64,000 nt of DNA from Pelosinus fermentans JBW45 (GTDB lineage: Bacteria > Bacillota > Negativicutes > DSM-13327), in NCBI RefSeq assembly GCF_000271665.2, contig NZ_CP010978.1, positions 3,936,501 through 4,000,500 of the forward strand, given 5' to 3'. Of the stretch, positions 26,984 through 35,503 are shown in pieces. How positions within the stretch are numbered: the first letter of the stretch is position 1; every line of letters begins with the position of its first letter. The notes under the pieces were generated by a model, which saw only the letters and a list, made by a program, of their open reading frames with translations, was not told where the DNA came from and searched no databases. The position numbers and the translations under genes are program-made.

Positions 26984-27034
26984 TATACCCCCCTACCGCA
27001 CTTAATTATAGAACGGTATGCTTAGCCTCGTCAA
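26984..27034 (-). promoter_or_regulatory. csoR promoter with CsoR-like site
   Basis: On the minus strand TTGACG (27029-27034) and TATAAT (27005-27010) are 18 bases apart; GGTAGGGGGGTATA follows at 26985-26998, resembling half of the copA operator. Confidence 0.65.
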
Positions 27035-27101
27035 TATATGGACTCATTACAGTAACAACTATTTTACTAGTGTGCCTTTAAATAAAAAAAATAAAACCTT
27101 T

Positions 27102-27130
27102 TGAACCGCGAAGAAGCGAAAACCCAAAAG
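27102..27130 (+). repeat. Dispersed GAACCGCGAAG-type repeat, copy 1
   Basis: Reads GAACCGCGAAGAAGCGAAAA and belongs to the same loose family as the copies near 32052, 38063, 54471, 62053 and 62623. Confidence 0.55.
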
Positions 27131-27144
27131 AAAAATAAATTTCA

Positions 27145-27175
27145 GATGATAATGATATTGAATATCATTATCATC
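27145..27175 (+). promoter_or_regulatory. Fur-type operator upstream of the S4 paralogue
   Basis: A perfect palindrome with 15-base arms (GATGATAATGATATT and its complement) around one central G. The core matches the Fur consensus GATAATGATAATCATTATC closely. It overlaps the -35 box of the promoter for the S4 paralogue. Confidence 0.88.
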
Positions 27176-27186
27176 GATGTTATACT
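27158..27186 (+). promoter_or_regulatory. Promoter of the S4 paralogue
   Basis: TTGAAT (27158-27163) and TATACT (27181-27186) are 17 bases apart; the Fur-type palindrome covers the -35 box. Confidence 0.75.
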
Positions 27187-27253
27187 ATAAAGGTCAAGTT
27201 TTAAGAACGTATTGGAAAAGAGACTAAATTTCGATAGAATAGGAGCATGGTAA

Positions 27254-27847
27254 ATGGCAACAAGAAGAGAACCAAGGTTTAAATTATGCAGAAGATTAGG
27301 TGTTAATATTTTTGGTCACCCTAAAGCAATGAATAAAGCAACAAGAGACAATAGCCGATCCGGCAGAAAATTATCAAATTACGGGATTCAACTTTTGGAA
27401 AAACAAAAAATTAAAGCCTATTATGGGCTTTTTGAAAAACAGTTTGTACGTTATGTTGATAAAGCGATGAAAAGCAAGGAAATCACAGGTACTGCCTTAT
27501 TAAAAGCATTGGAATGCAGATTAGATAATCTCGTATATCGAATTGGTTTTGCCAGTTCCATTCGTCAGGCCCGGCAGCTAGTCAGTCATGGCCATATCCT
27601 CGTTAATGGACAGAGGGTGAATATCCCATCCTATGGAGTACCAGTTGACAGTGTTATCTCTTTAAGCGAAAAACAGCGGACAAATGAAATGATCGTTTCT
27701 AACTTCTTGGAACTTCAAAGTTTTGCATCACCTTATATTGAGAAGAACCTGGAAGATTTCAGCGGAAAATTGATACGGCTGCCTAATAGAGAAGAAATTC
27801 CTATCGAAGTAAATGAAATTTACGCAATTGAATTCTATTCCAAATAA
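27254..27847 (+). CDS. rpsD: Ribosomal protein S4 paralogue lacking the zinc-finger cysteines
   Basis: This is a 197-residue small-subunit protein that binds 16S rRNA early in assembly. The S4 RNA-binding domain reads [32 protein letters not shown], family-typical. At the amino terminus, zinc-binding S4 forms have four cysteines; this one has [18 protein letters not shown] with a single cysteine, so it is the C-minus form. A perfect Fur-type palindrome lies on its promoter and it stands apart from any ribosomal operon, so it is probably an alternative S4 made under metal limitation, or otherwise Fur/Zur-controlled. ATG at 27254 follows GGAG. Whether a second rpsD exists cannot be seen here. 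Confidence 0.9.
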   Translation: MATRREPRFKLCRRLGVNIFGHPKAMNKATRDNSRSGRKLSNYGIQLLEKQKIKAYYGLFEKQFVRYVDKAMKSKEITGTALLKALECRLDNLVYRIGFASSIRQARQLVSHGHILVNGQRVNIPSYGVPVDSVISLSEKQRTNEMIVSNFLELQSFASPYIEKNLEDFSGKLIRLPNREEIPIEVNEIYAIEFYSK

Positions 27848-27912
27848 GAAAAGATCAACACTAAATTGTGTGCTTGACAGTGATTATTTCTTATTATAAG
27901 GGGTCAAAATAA

Positions 27913-28563
27913 ATGTGCAAATACAATAATCATAATTATTGGGAAGGTGCTTTATTAAAGAAGAAAGATCTTTGGACGAACTACTTTACTGATTTGGATT
28001 GTGCACAAGATGCTATTTTTATCAATACAGCGGTGATTGATTATGCTAGAGATACTGTAGATAATAATTGGGCATGTTACCCCGATGCAAAGTCATTATT
28101 AGGATTTATCCAATATATCTATCTTCCAGTAGCTTTTTTTTATACGATCCATAAGGATAATCAAGATTTATTCATCCCCATATGTTCTAGCCACGCATTG
28201 ATTGAGTCCATTACAGAATCGGATTCCCCTTATGTGGATATCATGAAAAATGCCATTGAAGAACTAAATACGTACTGGGATTTAGAAAATTCATTATGTA
28301 TGAAAAAGATCAAAGAATTTTGTGCTAAATTTAATGCTTTCTGGAATAAAGACAGCTATATTTTACATATCGGAGTCTTTGAAAGCACATTTGAAATTGC
28401 AGAGTACTTAGTAAGTACAAGAGAATTTACCGAAGTGTTAGAGGAAGATATCGGCTTGACGATTCAGCAGCTTTATAATATGTGTGCGATTTTTTATACA
28501 GATATGTTTATTCAAAAAACCTTTGTAAAAATCTTGAACAATAAAATAGGATGTATCGTATGA
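27913..28563 (+). CDS. Hypothetical protein downstream of the S4 paralogue
   Basis: I do not recognise this 216-residue protein. It is soluble, rich in aromatic and acidic residues, with seven cysteines but no paired CxxC motif and no signal peptide. Long amphipathic stretches (IGLTIQQLYNMCAIFYTDMF near the end) suggest an alpha-helical fold. ATG at 27913 follows AAGGGG. It starts 65 bases after the S4 paralogue and ends at a strong terminator, so it is probably co-transcribed and under the same Fur-type operator; a weak TTGACA with an off-spaced TATAAG also lies in the gap. A link to metal stress is inferred from position only. Confidence 0.75.
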   Translation: MCKYNNHNYWEGALLKKKDLWTNYFTDLDCAQDAIFINTAVIDYARDTVDNNWACYPDAKSLLGFIQYIYLPVAFFYTIHKDNQDLFIPICSSHALIESITESDSPYVDIMKNAIEELNTYWDLENSLCMKKIKEFCAKFNAFWNKDSYILHIGVFESTFEIAEYLVSTREFTEVLEEDIGLTIQQLYNMCAIFYTDMFIQKTFVKILNNKIGCIV

Positions 28564-28618
28564 AAAGGACTGTTTAGCGCTTGCAAGAAGCCAAATGCTA
28601 AACAGTCCTTTTATCTTA
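28561..28618. terminator. Bidirectional terminator between the hypothetical gene and the SNF2 helicase
   Basis: AAAAGGACTGTTTAGC pairs with GCTAAACAGTCCTTTT; usable on both strands by the two convergent genes. Confidence 0.85.
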
Positions 28619-28625
28619 AGGGTCT

Positions 28626-31600
28626 TTACGCCTCAAATAATTTACGAATCTCCTCTTCACTCATTTTAGCCAAGAAGTTCTCTCCTGGCTGAATTAACGC
28701 ATCAATCATCTCACGTTTCTTCTGCTGCAATGCATAAATTTTTTCTTCAATCGTATTCTTAGTGATTAATTTACATACCTGTACTGAATTTTTCTGCCCA
28801 ATGCGATACGCTCGGTCAGTAGCTTGCTCTTCCACTGCAGGGTTCCACCAGGGATCATAATGGATGACCATATCCGCACCAGTCAGATTCAATCCTGTAC
28901 CGCCAGCTTTTAGTGATATGAGAAAGACATCCTTCTCACCCCCATTGAAAGAGTTGACAAGTTTGATACGTTCCTCCGCTTTCGTAGACCCATCCAGATA
29001 ATAATATCCGATATTTCTGGATTCCAGCTCATTTTTTATAATAGCTAACATTCCCGTAAATTGGGAGAACAACAAAATCCGATGTCCACCACTTACTGCA
29101 TCCTCCAGTAACTCTGTCAGCATCTCCAATTTACCACTGCCGCCATGATAGTCCTCGATAAATAGAGACGGGTGACAGCATAATTGCCGCAGCCTGGTCA
29201 ATAAGGACAGTATCTTGATCTGGCTTTTGGCAAAACCATGATTCTGCACCTCATTTTCAAATTCTGTTTTCACTTGCAAGATCCAGGCAGCATATAATTT
29301 GGCCTGCTCCTCAGTCATTTCATTGACCATTCTACTTTCAATCTTTTCGGGAAGTTCTTTTAAAACTGCTTTTTTCATTCTTCTAAGAATAAAAGGTTTA
29401 ATGTAGCGTCCGAGCTCCGTGAGAGCCTCTTCTTCTCGATTCTTGCTAATGGGTATTTCAAATTGATTCGAAAAGGATTTATGGGTTTTTAGATAGCCAG
29501 GCATTATAAAATCAAAAATTGACCATAATTCTGTTAATGTATTTTCAATTGGTGTTCCAGTCAGAGCAAAATATCCTTTTGCTCTAATTTTTTTTACCGA
29601 CTTTGCATTTAGTGTATTTGGATTTTTAATATGCTGGGCTTCATCAATAAAGCAATACTTGAAAGTTCGGCTCTCATAGAACTCAATATCACGCTTCATC
29701 AGCGCATAGGAGGTCACAGCCAAGTCGACTTCGTCAATATGATTCAATTGTACCTGTCGTTCCTCTTGATTCCCGGAAATGATCATCACCTTTAAGGCAG
29801 GCGCGAACCGCTCTACTTCCTGCTGCCAATTATAAACAAGGGAAGTAGGAGCAATGACTAAAGAAGGAATATCTTCACTTTCTTTCTCAGACATAAGAAA
29901 GGTAATGACTTGCAGGGTTTTCCCCAGGCCCATATCGTCAGCCAATATACCCCCAAAGCCATAACTGGCAAGGGACTTCAGCCATTTGAAACCAACTTTT
30001 TGATACTCTCTGAGTTTTCCTTGAATCCCCTCTGGAATCGCGTATTCTACATCCTGGGGCTCCAAAATGTCCTGCACCATTTTCCGAAAAGAGTAATCCC
30101 GCCCCATGTGAAAATCACTAGATTCTCTAGCCAGGCTGTCAATGTACATGGCGCGATATTTAGGCAATTCAATAACTTTATTTTCTATATCAGCAGGGTT
30201 TAGTTCAAGCTGTTCCATCAACCTATTCACGATCTGTAAGTCAGTCGAATCAAGAGGAATAAATGCGCCATTTTCCAATCGATGATAGCGTTTCTTCAAT
30301 TTATAGGAAGCCAATAAGGCAAATAATTCACTGGGCTGCATATCTTCATAATCCAGTGAAAACTCCAGCATATCCGTTTTAGTATTCAGCTTCACTCCCG
30401 CGGAAACTCTACCTGTATAGGTAATTCTACTATTTTTAAAATCATCAGAATAAAAAACCTCTGCAACATTTTGCAGCTGATGCAGTCCCTCTTGTAAGAA
30501 ATCGTAGGTTTTCTCTTCATCTGCCTGCACAAGTTGTCCTTCCATTATCGCAAAGCCATAGCGTTGAAAAAGGGTAAGTATTCGGTTTTCTTCTTTCTTC
30601 GAACGCAACAGCATTTTCCCAGATATGGTATGCAACATTCCTTCAGATGGAGCTAAGGGATCAATGGTTAGATCACCATACTTAAAGCCAACTCTTGCAC
30701 GAATGCCATCTATAAATCGATCAAAATATATTTCTATTTCTAGTGGCTCCTTATGAAATTTCTTAAGAAGCGTGGTGCTAATATGAACGGTTCCAATATT
30801 CTCTAAAGCAGGTACTACAGAGGAAAAGAAATTGGCTGCTTCCGCCTCTGGAATGTATACTTCCGATTTCTTATTTTCATAAAAACACTTCATCAACGGC
30901 TTGATACAACTGGCAAATAAGGAATCAACTTTATAGATTGTCTTCTGATGATAAATATATTGAAAATCTGTATCCAATCCATAGAATACATCATTCCCGG
31001 TCTCCATCCTAAGCTTCAGGCCCCCTACAACCGCCTTCACCGATAAATTGACAGCTGGCCGTTCCTTAACAACCCGGACACCAGAAACTTTCTCATGATT
31101 GATCTCCACGGAAAATGGAACCTCTTCCATTATCGTAAAAAACTTCAGCATATTCGAATTAGTCAGTTTCAAGCGCCGCGCATCGCCAAAAGCGGATACA
31201 GAAGAAGCATAGGGATTCCAGTCTGCAAGTTGTTTGTCATCAGCATAAGCAGACTGTAATAAATGGAGTAACGACTTGGCTTGCTCATCAAACATGACTT
31301 CCCGTGGTTTTAATATAAAGTTTTTACCATAAACAATCTCCTCCTGGGTATCTAGAGCATCCAGAAGTTGAGGAATATTCTTCATAACATACAGTTTCTC
31401 GTTTCCAAGGGAAAACTCCAGCCAACTCCGTTTCCCTCTTGATTCTAAAGAAAAACCATAGGTAGGTATCATTCTAATGGGTATTGACTGATACGAGCTA
31501 GGTTCTAGCATGTCATGATTAAAAAAATCTAATAGTTCCTGGGTTGCATGAGTCAGAATGGTTGTTTTTCCTTCACCAAAATAGATTTCCCAATGAGCTT

Positions 31601-31877
31601 GCATTACCTTTAAGACAGCGACAATATGTTTACACATTCCATGATAATAACTAGAAAATGCCGGGCAATCACATTCATATCCGTCCACTTCGTGATAATT
31701 ATTGAAATTAACCCTTACTGTATATACTTCGCTTCCTACTACCTGGGCTCTATACGCCTGTTCATGCTGCGAATATTTTATATCCTTCACATTCCCGTTT
31801 CGATAATATTGACAGCCTTTTACATAGGAACTGCTAGTTGCAGCTTTTTCTTGAATTTTTGCATCTGTTAGCACCAA
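28626..31877 (-). CDS. SWIM zinc-finger SNF2-family DNA helicase/translocase
   Basis: This is an ATP-driven DNA translocase of 1083 residues. An amino-terminal SWIM finger has cysteines 69, 71 and 82 and histidine 84 (YECDCPAF, then MCKHI). A long SNF2-associated middle domain (bacterial SNF_Rad54-associated type) follows. The carboxy-terminal third is the motor: DDMGLGKTLQVITFL (motif I), DEAQHIKN (motif II), LTGTPIENTLTELWSIFDF (III), and KAGGTGLNLTGAD with DRAYRIGQKNSVQV (V and VI). Such proteins probably act in chromosome or transcription-coupled maintenance; the exact job of the bacterial SWIM-SNF2 type is not settled. Single gene, ATG at 31877 after GGAGGGG. Confidence 0.93.
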   Translation of the reverse strand: MVLTDAKIQEKAATSSSYVKGCQYYRNGNVKDIKYSQHEQAYRAQVVGSEVYTVRVNFNNYHEVDGYECDCPAFSSYYHGMCKHIVAVLKVMQAHWEIYFGEGKTTILTHATQELLDFFNHDMLEPSSYQSIPIRMIPTYGFSLESRGKRSWLEFSLGNEKLYVMKNIPQLLDALDTQEEIVYGKNFILKPREVMFDEQAKSLLHLLQSAYADDKQLADWNPYASSVSAFGDARRLKLTNSNMLKFFTIMEEVPFSVEINHEKVSGVRVVKERPAVNLSVKAVVGGLKLRMETGNDVFYGLDTDFQYIYHQKTIYKVDSLFASCIKPLMKCFYENKKSEVYIPEAEAANFFSSVVPALENIGTVHISTTLLKKFHKEPLEIEIYFDRFIDGIRARVGFKYGDLTIDPLAPSEGMLHTISGKMLLRSKKEENRILTLFQRYGFAIMEGQLVQADEEKTYDFLQEGLHQLQNVAEVFYSDDFKNSRITYTGRVSAGVKLNTKTDMLEFSLDYEDMQPSELFALLASYKLKKRYHRLENGAFIPLDSTDLQIVNRLMEQLELNPADIENKVIELPKYRAMYIDSLARESSDFHMGRDYSFRKMVQDILEPQDVEYAIPEGIQGKLREYQKVGFKWLKSLASYGFGGILADDMGLGKTLQVITFLMSEKESEDIPSLVIAPTSLVYNWQQEVERFAPALKVMIISGNQEERQVQLNHIDEVDLAVTSYALMKRDIEFYESRTFKYCFIDEAQHIKNPNTLNAKSVKKIRAKGYFALTGTPIENTLTELWSIFDFIMPGYLKTHKSFSNQFEIPISKNREEEALTELGRYIKPFILRRMKKAVLKELPEKIESRMVNEMTEEQAKLYAAWILQVKTEFENEVQNHGFAKSQIKILSLLTRLRQLCCHPSLFIEDYHGGSGKLEMLTELLEDAVSGGHRILLFSQFTGMLAIIKNELESRNIGYYYLDGSTKAEERIKLVNSFNGGEKDVFLISLKAGGTGLNLTGADMVIHYDPWWNPAVEEQATDRAYRIGQKNSVQVCKLITKNTIEEKIYALQQKKREMIDALIQPGENFLAKMSEEEIRKLFEA

Positions 31878-32110
31878 ACTGCCCCTCCTTTCTTTATGGG
31901 GCCTATACTATAAATCATTTCTTCAACAACCCAACGTAAAACATTCATTAATTTTTATTCTTTCATTCCTATAAATTTACCTTTTTCTTATTTAATTTTT
32001 TATATACAAAATTTAGAAAAACATTTCGCGCTCGTTCTTTTAAAAATATTTCTTCGCGTCTTCGCGTTTCAACGTTTTTTACATAACGTTATGCATTTCT
32101 CTAGCTAGAA
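31878..32110. other. AT-rich spacer with one dispersed-repeat copy
   Basis: No open frame is supported here. CTTCGCGTCTTCGCGTTTCA at 32052-32071 is an inverted copy of the dispersed GAACCGCGAAG-type repeat. Confidence 0.5.
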
Positions 32111-32160
32111 ATAAAGATCAAGCGGCTTTTTTCTTTCGAAAATCAGCCGCTTGATCTTTA
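32111..32160 (-). terminator. Terminator of the cysteine transporter operon
   Basis: AAAGATCAAGCGGCT pairs with AGCCGCTTGATCTTT around a loop containing six T. Confidence 0.75.
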
Positions 32161-32181
32161 TATTGTAAGGATGAGCAAGTC

Positions 32182-33057
32182 TTACTTCACTTTTCCGCCT
32201 TCTACTACAACGGTTTCTGGATCAATGGATTCACCATAAGCAGGTTTTAGACTTGCATCATATGCTTTGTGAATGAAGTTCTCTTTACCCAACGTTTCTA
32301 ATTCTGTATTCACCCAGTTAAGAAGTTCTGTATCACCTTTTTTAACTGCAGGAGCAATGGTATCAAGACTGCCCAATGAAGCAACACCAACGGTATAACC
32401 TGTGTTTTCTCTTGCCCAGGCAAATAACAATGTATTATCATGAGCCAAAGCAACACCGCGTTTATCTTTTAATGCTTCAAAAGCTTCTGTATTTTGATCA
32501 TATTTTAACAATTCGATATCTGGATAGTTTTTGGTGAAAAAGGTTTCAGCTGTTGTGCCTTTGTTGACAATCAATTTTTTACCTTTCAATTGGTCCACAG
32601 AAGTAATCGGTGCGCCACTTGGAGACACTACGCCAAGAGCAACCTTCATGTATGGATTCGCAAAATCAACTTTTTGCTTGCGTTCATCGGTAACAGTAAA
32701 GTTAGCCAAAATCAGGTCCACTTTATTTGCTTGCAGGAATTCAACTCTGCTTGCTGCTTCCACTAAGACAAACTCTACTTTTGATTCATCACCCAACAGA
32801 TCCTTAGCAAATCGTTTGGCTATGAACACATCAAAACCTTGATTTTTGCCATTGGCATCTACAAAGCCAAATGGAGGTTTGTCACTAAATACACCAATTT
32901 TGATTTTTCCACGCTGTTTGATTTCCTCGATGCTGCTTTTTGCTGCTGCTTGATCTTTTTTAATTTCTGTTGTTGCTTTTGAGCCGCAGCCTGCTAAGAT
33001 TCCTACTAATATAACGGCACTAAAGAAAACGGCTAGGATTTTTTTGATATTCTTCAT
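32182..33057 (-). CDS. Amino-acid ABC transporter binding lipoprotein, CjaA-like (cysteine)
   Basis: This family 3 solute-binding protein has 291 residues and a lipobox LAGC with cysteine 24. From GKIKIGVFSDKPPFGFVDANGK through VEAASRVEFLQANKVDLILANFT and the late NTELLNWVNTELETLG region it closely follows Campylobacter CjaA, a cysteine-binding protein, as I remember that sequence. The conserved KGTTAETFF and DNTLLFAW segments line the ligand pocket in the family. It is the last gene of a four-gene operon of two permeases, an ATPase and this protein. Cysteine is the best guess; cystine or another small polar amino acid is possible. Confidence 0.9.
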   Translation of the reverse strand: MKNIKKILAVFFSAVILVGILAGCGSKATTEIKKDQAAAKSSIEEIKQRGKIKIGVFSDKPPFGFVDANGKNQGFDVFIAKRFAKDLLGDESKVEFVLVEAASRVEFLQANKVDLILANFTVTDERKQKVDFANPYMKVALGVVSPSGAPITSVDQLKGKKLIVNKGTTAETFFTKNYPDIELLKYDQNTEAFEALKDKRGVALAHDNTLLFAWARENTGYTVGVASLGSLDTIAPAVKKGDTELLNWVNTELETLGKENFIHKAYDASLKPAYGESIDPETVVVEGGKVK

Positions 33058-33082
33058 GATACAACTTCCCTTCTTTTTTGTT

Positions 33083-33832
33083 TTAAAATTGAAATATATT
33101 TAAAAATTGCTGAGCACGCTCTGTTTTGGGGTTCGTAAAGAATTCTTTAGGTTCGGACATTTCACATACTTTTCCTTCATCAATAAACAGAATTCGGTCG
33201 GCTACGGCCTGAGCAAATCCCATTTCATGAGTTACAATCATCATGGTCATGCCCTGCTTTGCCAGCCCCAGTATAACATCTAACACTTCTCTTACCATTT
33301 CAGGATCAAGTGCTGCTGTAACCTCATCAAAAAGCATAATTTCCGGATTCATACACAAGGCTCTTACGATGGCAATTCTTTGTTTTTGTCCCCCTGACAA
33401 CTGACGGGGATAGGAATCTTTGCGATCAGATAATCCTACTCTTTCCAGCAGCTGGGTTGCCTGCTCCATCACCTCTTTCTTCTCTCTCTTTTGTACCTTG
33501 ATTGGACCTAAAAGAATATTTTCAATGACTGTCATATGCGGAAAAAGATCATAATTTTGAAAAACCATACCAATTTTTTGACGAGTTTTTTGCCAATTCA
33601 CATTGGAACCGACAAGACTTTCACCATTAAACTGGATATCGCCGCCTTGAATGCTTTCCAGCCCATTCAAGCATCGCAATAATGTACTTTTCCCACAGCC
33701 TGACGGACCTAGTACCACGATCACTTCACCCTTATGTACACGCAGATGAATGCCGTCTAATACGGTCCTTGTGTCATATTCTTTATGCAAATCTTTAATT
33801 TCAAGCAAGACTTGATGATTTTCTTTATTCAT
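33083..33832 (-). CDS. Polar amino-acid ABC transporter ATP-binding protein (GlnQ type)
   Basis: This cytoplasmic ATPase of 249 residues powers the neighbouring permeases. Walker A is GPSGCGKST, the Q-loop lies in GMVFQNYDLFPHMTV, the signature is LSGGQKQRIAI, Walker B is EIMLFDEVTAALD and the switch histidine is in IVTHEMGFA. The pattern GLESIQGGDI and the ending AQQFLNIFQF are typical of the GlnQ/TcyN subgroup. It sits between the inner permease and the binding-protein gene, 13 and 25 bases from them. Confidence 0.95.
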   Translation of the reverse strand: MNKENHQVLLEIKDLHKEYDTRTVLDGIHLRVHKGEVIVVLGPSGCGKSTLLRCLNGLESIQGGDIQFNGESLVGSNVNWQKTRQKIGMVFQNYDLFPHMTVIENILLGPIKVQKREKKEVMEQATQLLERVGLSDRKDSYPRQLSGGQKQRIAIVRALCMNPEIMLFDEVTAALDPEMVREVLDVILGLAKQGMTMMIVTHEMGFAQAVADRILFIDEGKVCEMSEPKEFFTNPKTERAQQFLNIFQF

Positions 33833-33845
33833 TGCAACTCCTTCT

Positions 33846-34523
33846 TTAATTTTCCCATTTTGCTTCTAGTTTCTTTGATAGCGTGGATAAAGGATAACAG
33901 ATAATGAAGTACAGGATAAAAATCAGTCCATAAACCCAAAAAGATGCAGTCGGCACTTTTATGACGGATCTTTCTATAATCTGCTGGCCTACCTTTACCA
34001 CATCAATAACACCAATCATAACAACCAGAGATGTTGTTTTCACCATTCTTGTTGATAGATTAATCGCTCCAGGCAGCATACGTCTTACAGCCTGGGGTAT
34101 CAGTACGTATCTGTAGAGTCCCCAAAAGCTAAGCCCAATAGCCTTTCCAGATTCAATTTGATGTTTGGGCAAAGATTCTAATGCCCCTCTGACAATGTCC
34201 CCCATTTCCGCCGCGCCCCACAGGCTAAATACAATCACGGCAACAATTTCACCATCTAGATGAATATCCAACGCATTTGTCACACCGAAATAAACAATAA
34301 ACAACCACACAAGAATCGGTATGATTCTAAAGACTTCAAGATAAAAACGACAGATAAACTGTACTACTTTTGACTTGGATGTTCTCAGCAGTCCCATTCC
34401 TACACCTAAGAAAGATCCGATGATAATGGAGAGAAACGCAATTCCCGCTGTCATCATCAATCCTTCGAATAAACGCTGCAGTGTCGTTCCTTCAAATAGA
34501 ACATTAATTCCCAAATTCTGCAT
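33846..34523 (-). CDS. Amino-acid ABC transporter permease, second subunit
   Basis: This inner-membrane subunit of 225 residues has about five hydrophobic segments. The HisM-type loop reads ESGKAIGLSFWGLYRYVLIPQAVRR, which contacts the ATPase. The amino-terminal FEGLMMTAGIAFLSIIIG is the usual first segment of this family. Its start overlaps the end of the other permease by 20 bases, so they are translationally coupled and probably form a heterodimeric channel for cysteine or a similar amino acid. Confidence 0.93.
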   Translation of the reverse strand: MQNLGINVLFEGTTLQRLFEGLMMTAGIAFLSIIIGSFLGVGMGLLRTSKSKVVQFICRFYLEVFRIIPILVWLFIVYFGVTNALDIHLDGEIVAVIVFSLWGAAEMGDIVRGALESLPKHQIESGKAIGLSFWGLYRYVLIPQAVRRMLPGAINLSTRMVKTTSLVVMIGVIDVVKVGQQIIERSVIKVPTASFWVYGLIFILYFIICYPLSTLSKKLEAKWEN

Positions 34524-35169
34524 AACGCACCTTCCTTTCTAACCAGGATAGCAGGAATGATAAGGGCAGAATAATAATCAGATAGGCAACCACCAGCATG
34601 AACAGTGATTCAAATGTTTGATAATACATACCAATGACATCTTGTGTTACGTGCATAAGTTCTGCAATGGCAATGGCTCCTACTATCGAAGTCTCCTTAA
34701 ATAAAAAGATGCAATTGGCTGCTAAAGATGGCATGGTTACCGCAAATGCCTGAGGAAGAATTACGTAGCGAATCAACTGCGTTTGAGAAAGACCAATACT
34801 CAGACCGGATTCAATTTGTGTCTTACTCACGGCTTCAATTCCGCTGCGAAAGGCCTCTGACATGTAACTTCCGCCCAAAAACGCCAAACCGGTAATGGCA
34901 CAAGTGGTCTCACTCATGGTTATGCCTAGTTTTGTCAGCCCAAAATATAAGAAGAATAGCTGTATTAATAAAGGAGTATTACGAGAAAGTTCAACATATA
35001 TTTCAACAAGCTCTTTTAAAACCTTTATCCTAAAATATAATATAATACTGCACACCAAACCAATGATTACGGACAGCAACGTACCCCAGAAACCAAGCTT
35101 TATCGTAATCCACGCTGCCTTTTGATATAAAGGCAGCGTGCTTATTATAAACTGCCAATTAATATCCAT
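34504..35169 (-). CDS. Amino-acid ABC transporter permease, first subunit
   Basis: This HisQ/GlnP-type inner-membrane protein has 221 residues from ATG 35169, which follows GGTGGTG. The frame is open further up, but that part runs through a terminator hairpin and has no ribosome site, so the longer version is rejected. Family segments: ELSRNTPLLIQLFFLYFGL and the EAA loop ESGLSIGLSQTQLIRYVILPQAF. It is the first gene of the operon and is separated from a strong promoter by a 180-base leader with a terminator. Confidence 0.92.
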   Translation of the reverse strand: MDINWQFIISTLPLYQKAAWITIKLGFWGTLLSVIIGLVCSIILYFRIKVLKELVEIYVELSRNTPLLIQLFFLYFGLTKLGITMSETTCAITGLAFLGGSYMSEAFRSGIEAVSKTQIESGLSIGLSQTQLIRYVILPQAFAVTMPSLAANCIFLFKETSIVGAIAIAELMHVTQDVIGMYYQTFESLFMLVVAYLIIILPLSFLLSWLERKVRYAEFGN

Positions 35170-35210
35170 ACATTCACCACCATCTAAATTCTTTTCGGGA
35201 AAAATAAGAA

Positions 35211-35257
35211 AAATAAAAAAACCAAAAGAAAGTAGTTTATAAACCACATTCTTTTGG
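35211..35257 (-). terminator. Leader attenuator of the cysteine transporter operon
   Basis: On the minus strand CCAAAAGAA pairs with TTCTTTTGG around a long, partly paired loop, followed by TTTTTTTATTT. It lies between the promoter and the first gene, so read-through must be regulated or partial. Confidence 0.75.
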
Positions 35258-35350
35258 CCTTTAGTTTTCTAATCAGCCGATATTCATATTTTCACAAGAG
35301 ACAATCCTATGTAGTATGTTAAAAAAATAATACAATTCTCTGTAAGAAAA

Positions 35351-35379
35351 ATTATAGTATTCTCCTTTCCATTTGTCAA
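35351..35379 (-). promoter_or_regulatory. Consensus promoter of the cysteine transporter operon
   Basis: On the minus strand a perfect TTGACA (35374-35379) and a perfect TATAAT (35351-35356) are exactly 17 bases apart. Confidence 0.9.
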
Positions 35380-35503
35380 TACATGAATGAGAATAATAAG
35401 CAAAAAACGATTCTAAAAAATACTAACATAATATGAACAAGCTTCTCATATTTATAATTGAACTTGTTTATTCTTCATCTTGCTAATTTAGGGAGGAGTC
35501 TTT

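Noticed and set aside
35170-35247. 26-residue amino-terminal extension of the first cysteine permease
   Set aside because: It would be translated through the terminator hairpin; GGTGGTG and ATG 35169 give the family start.
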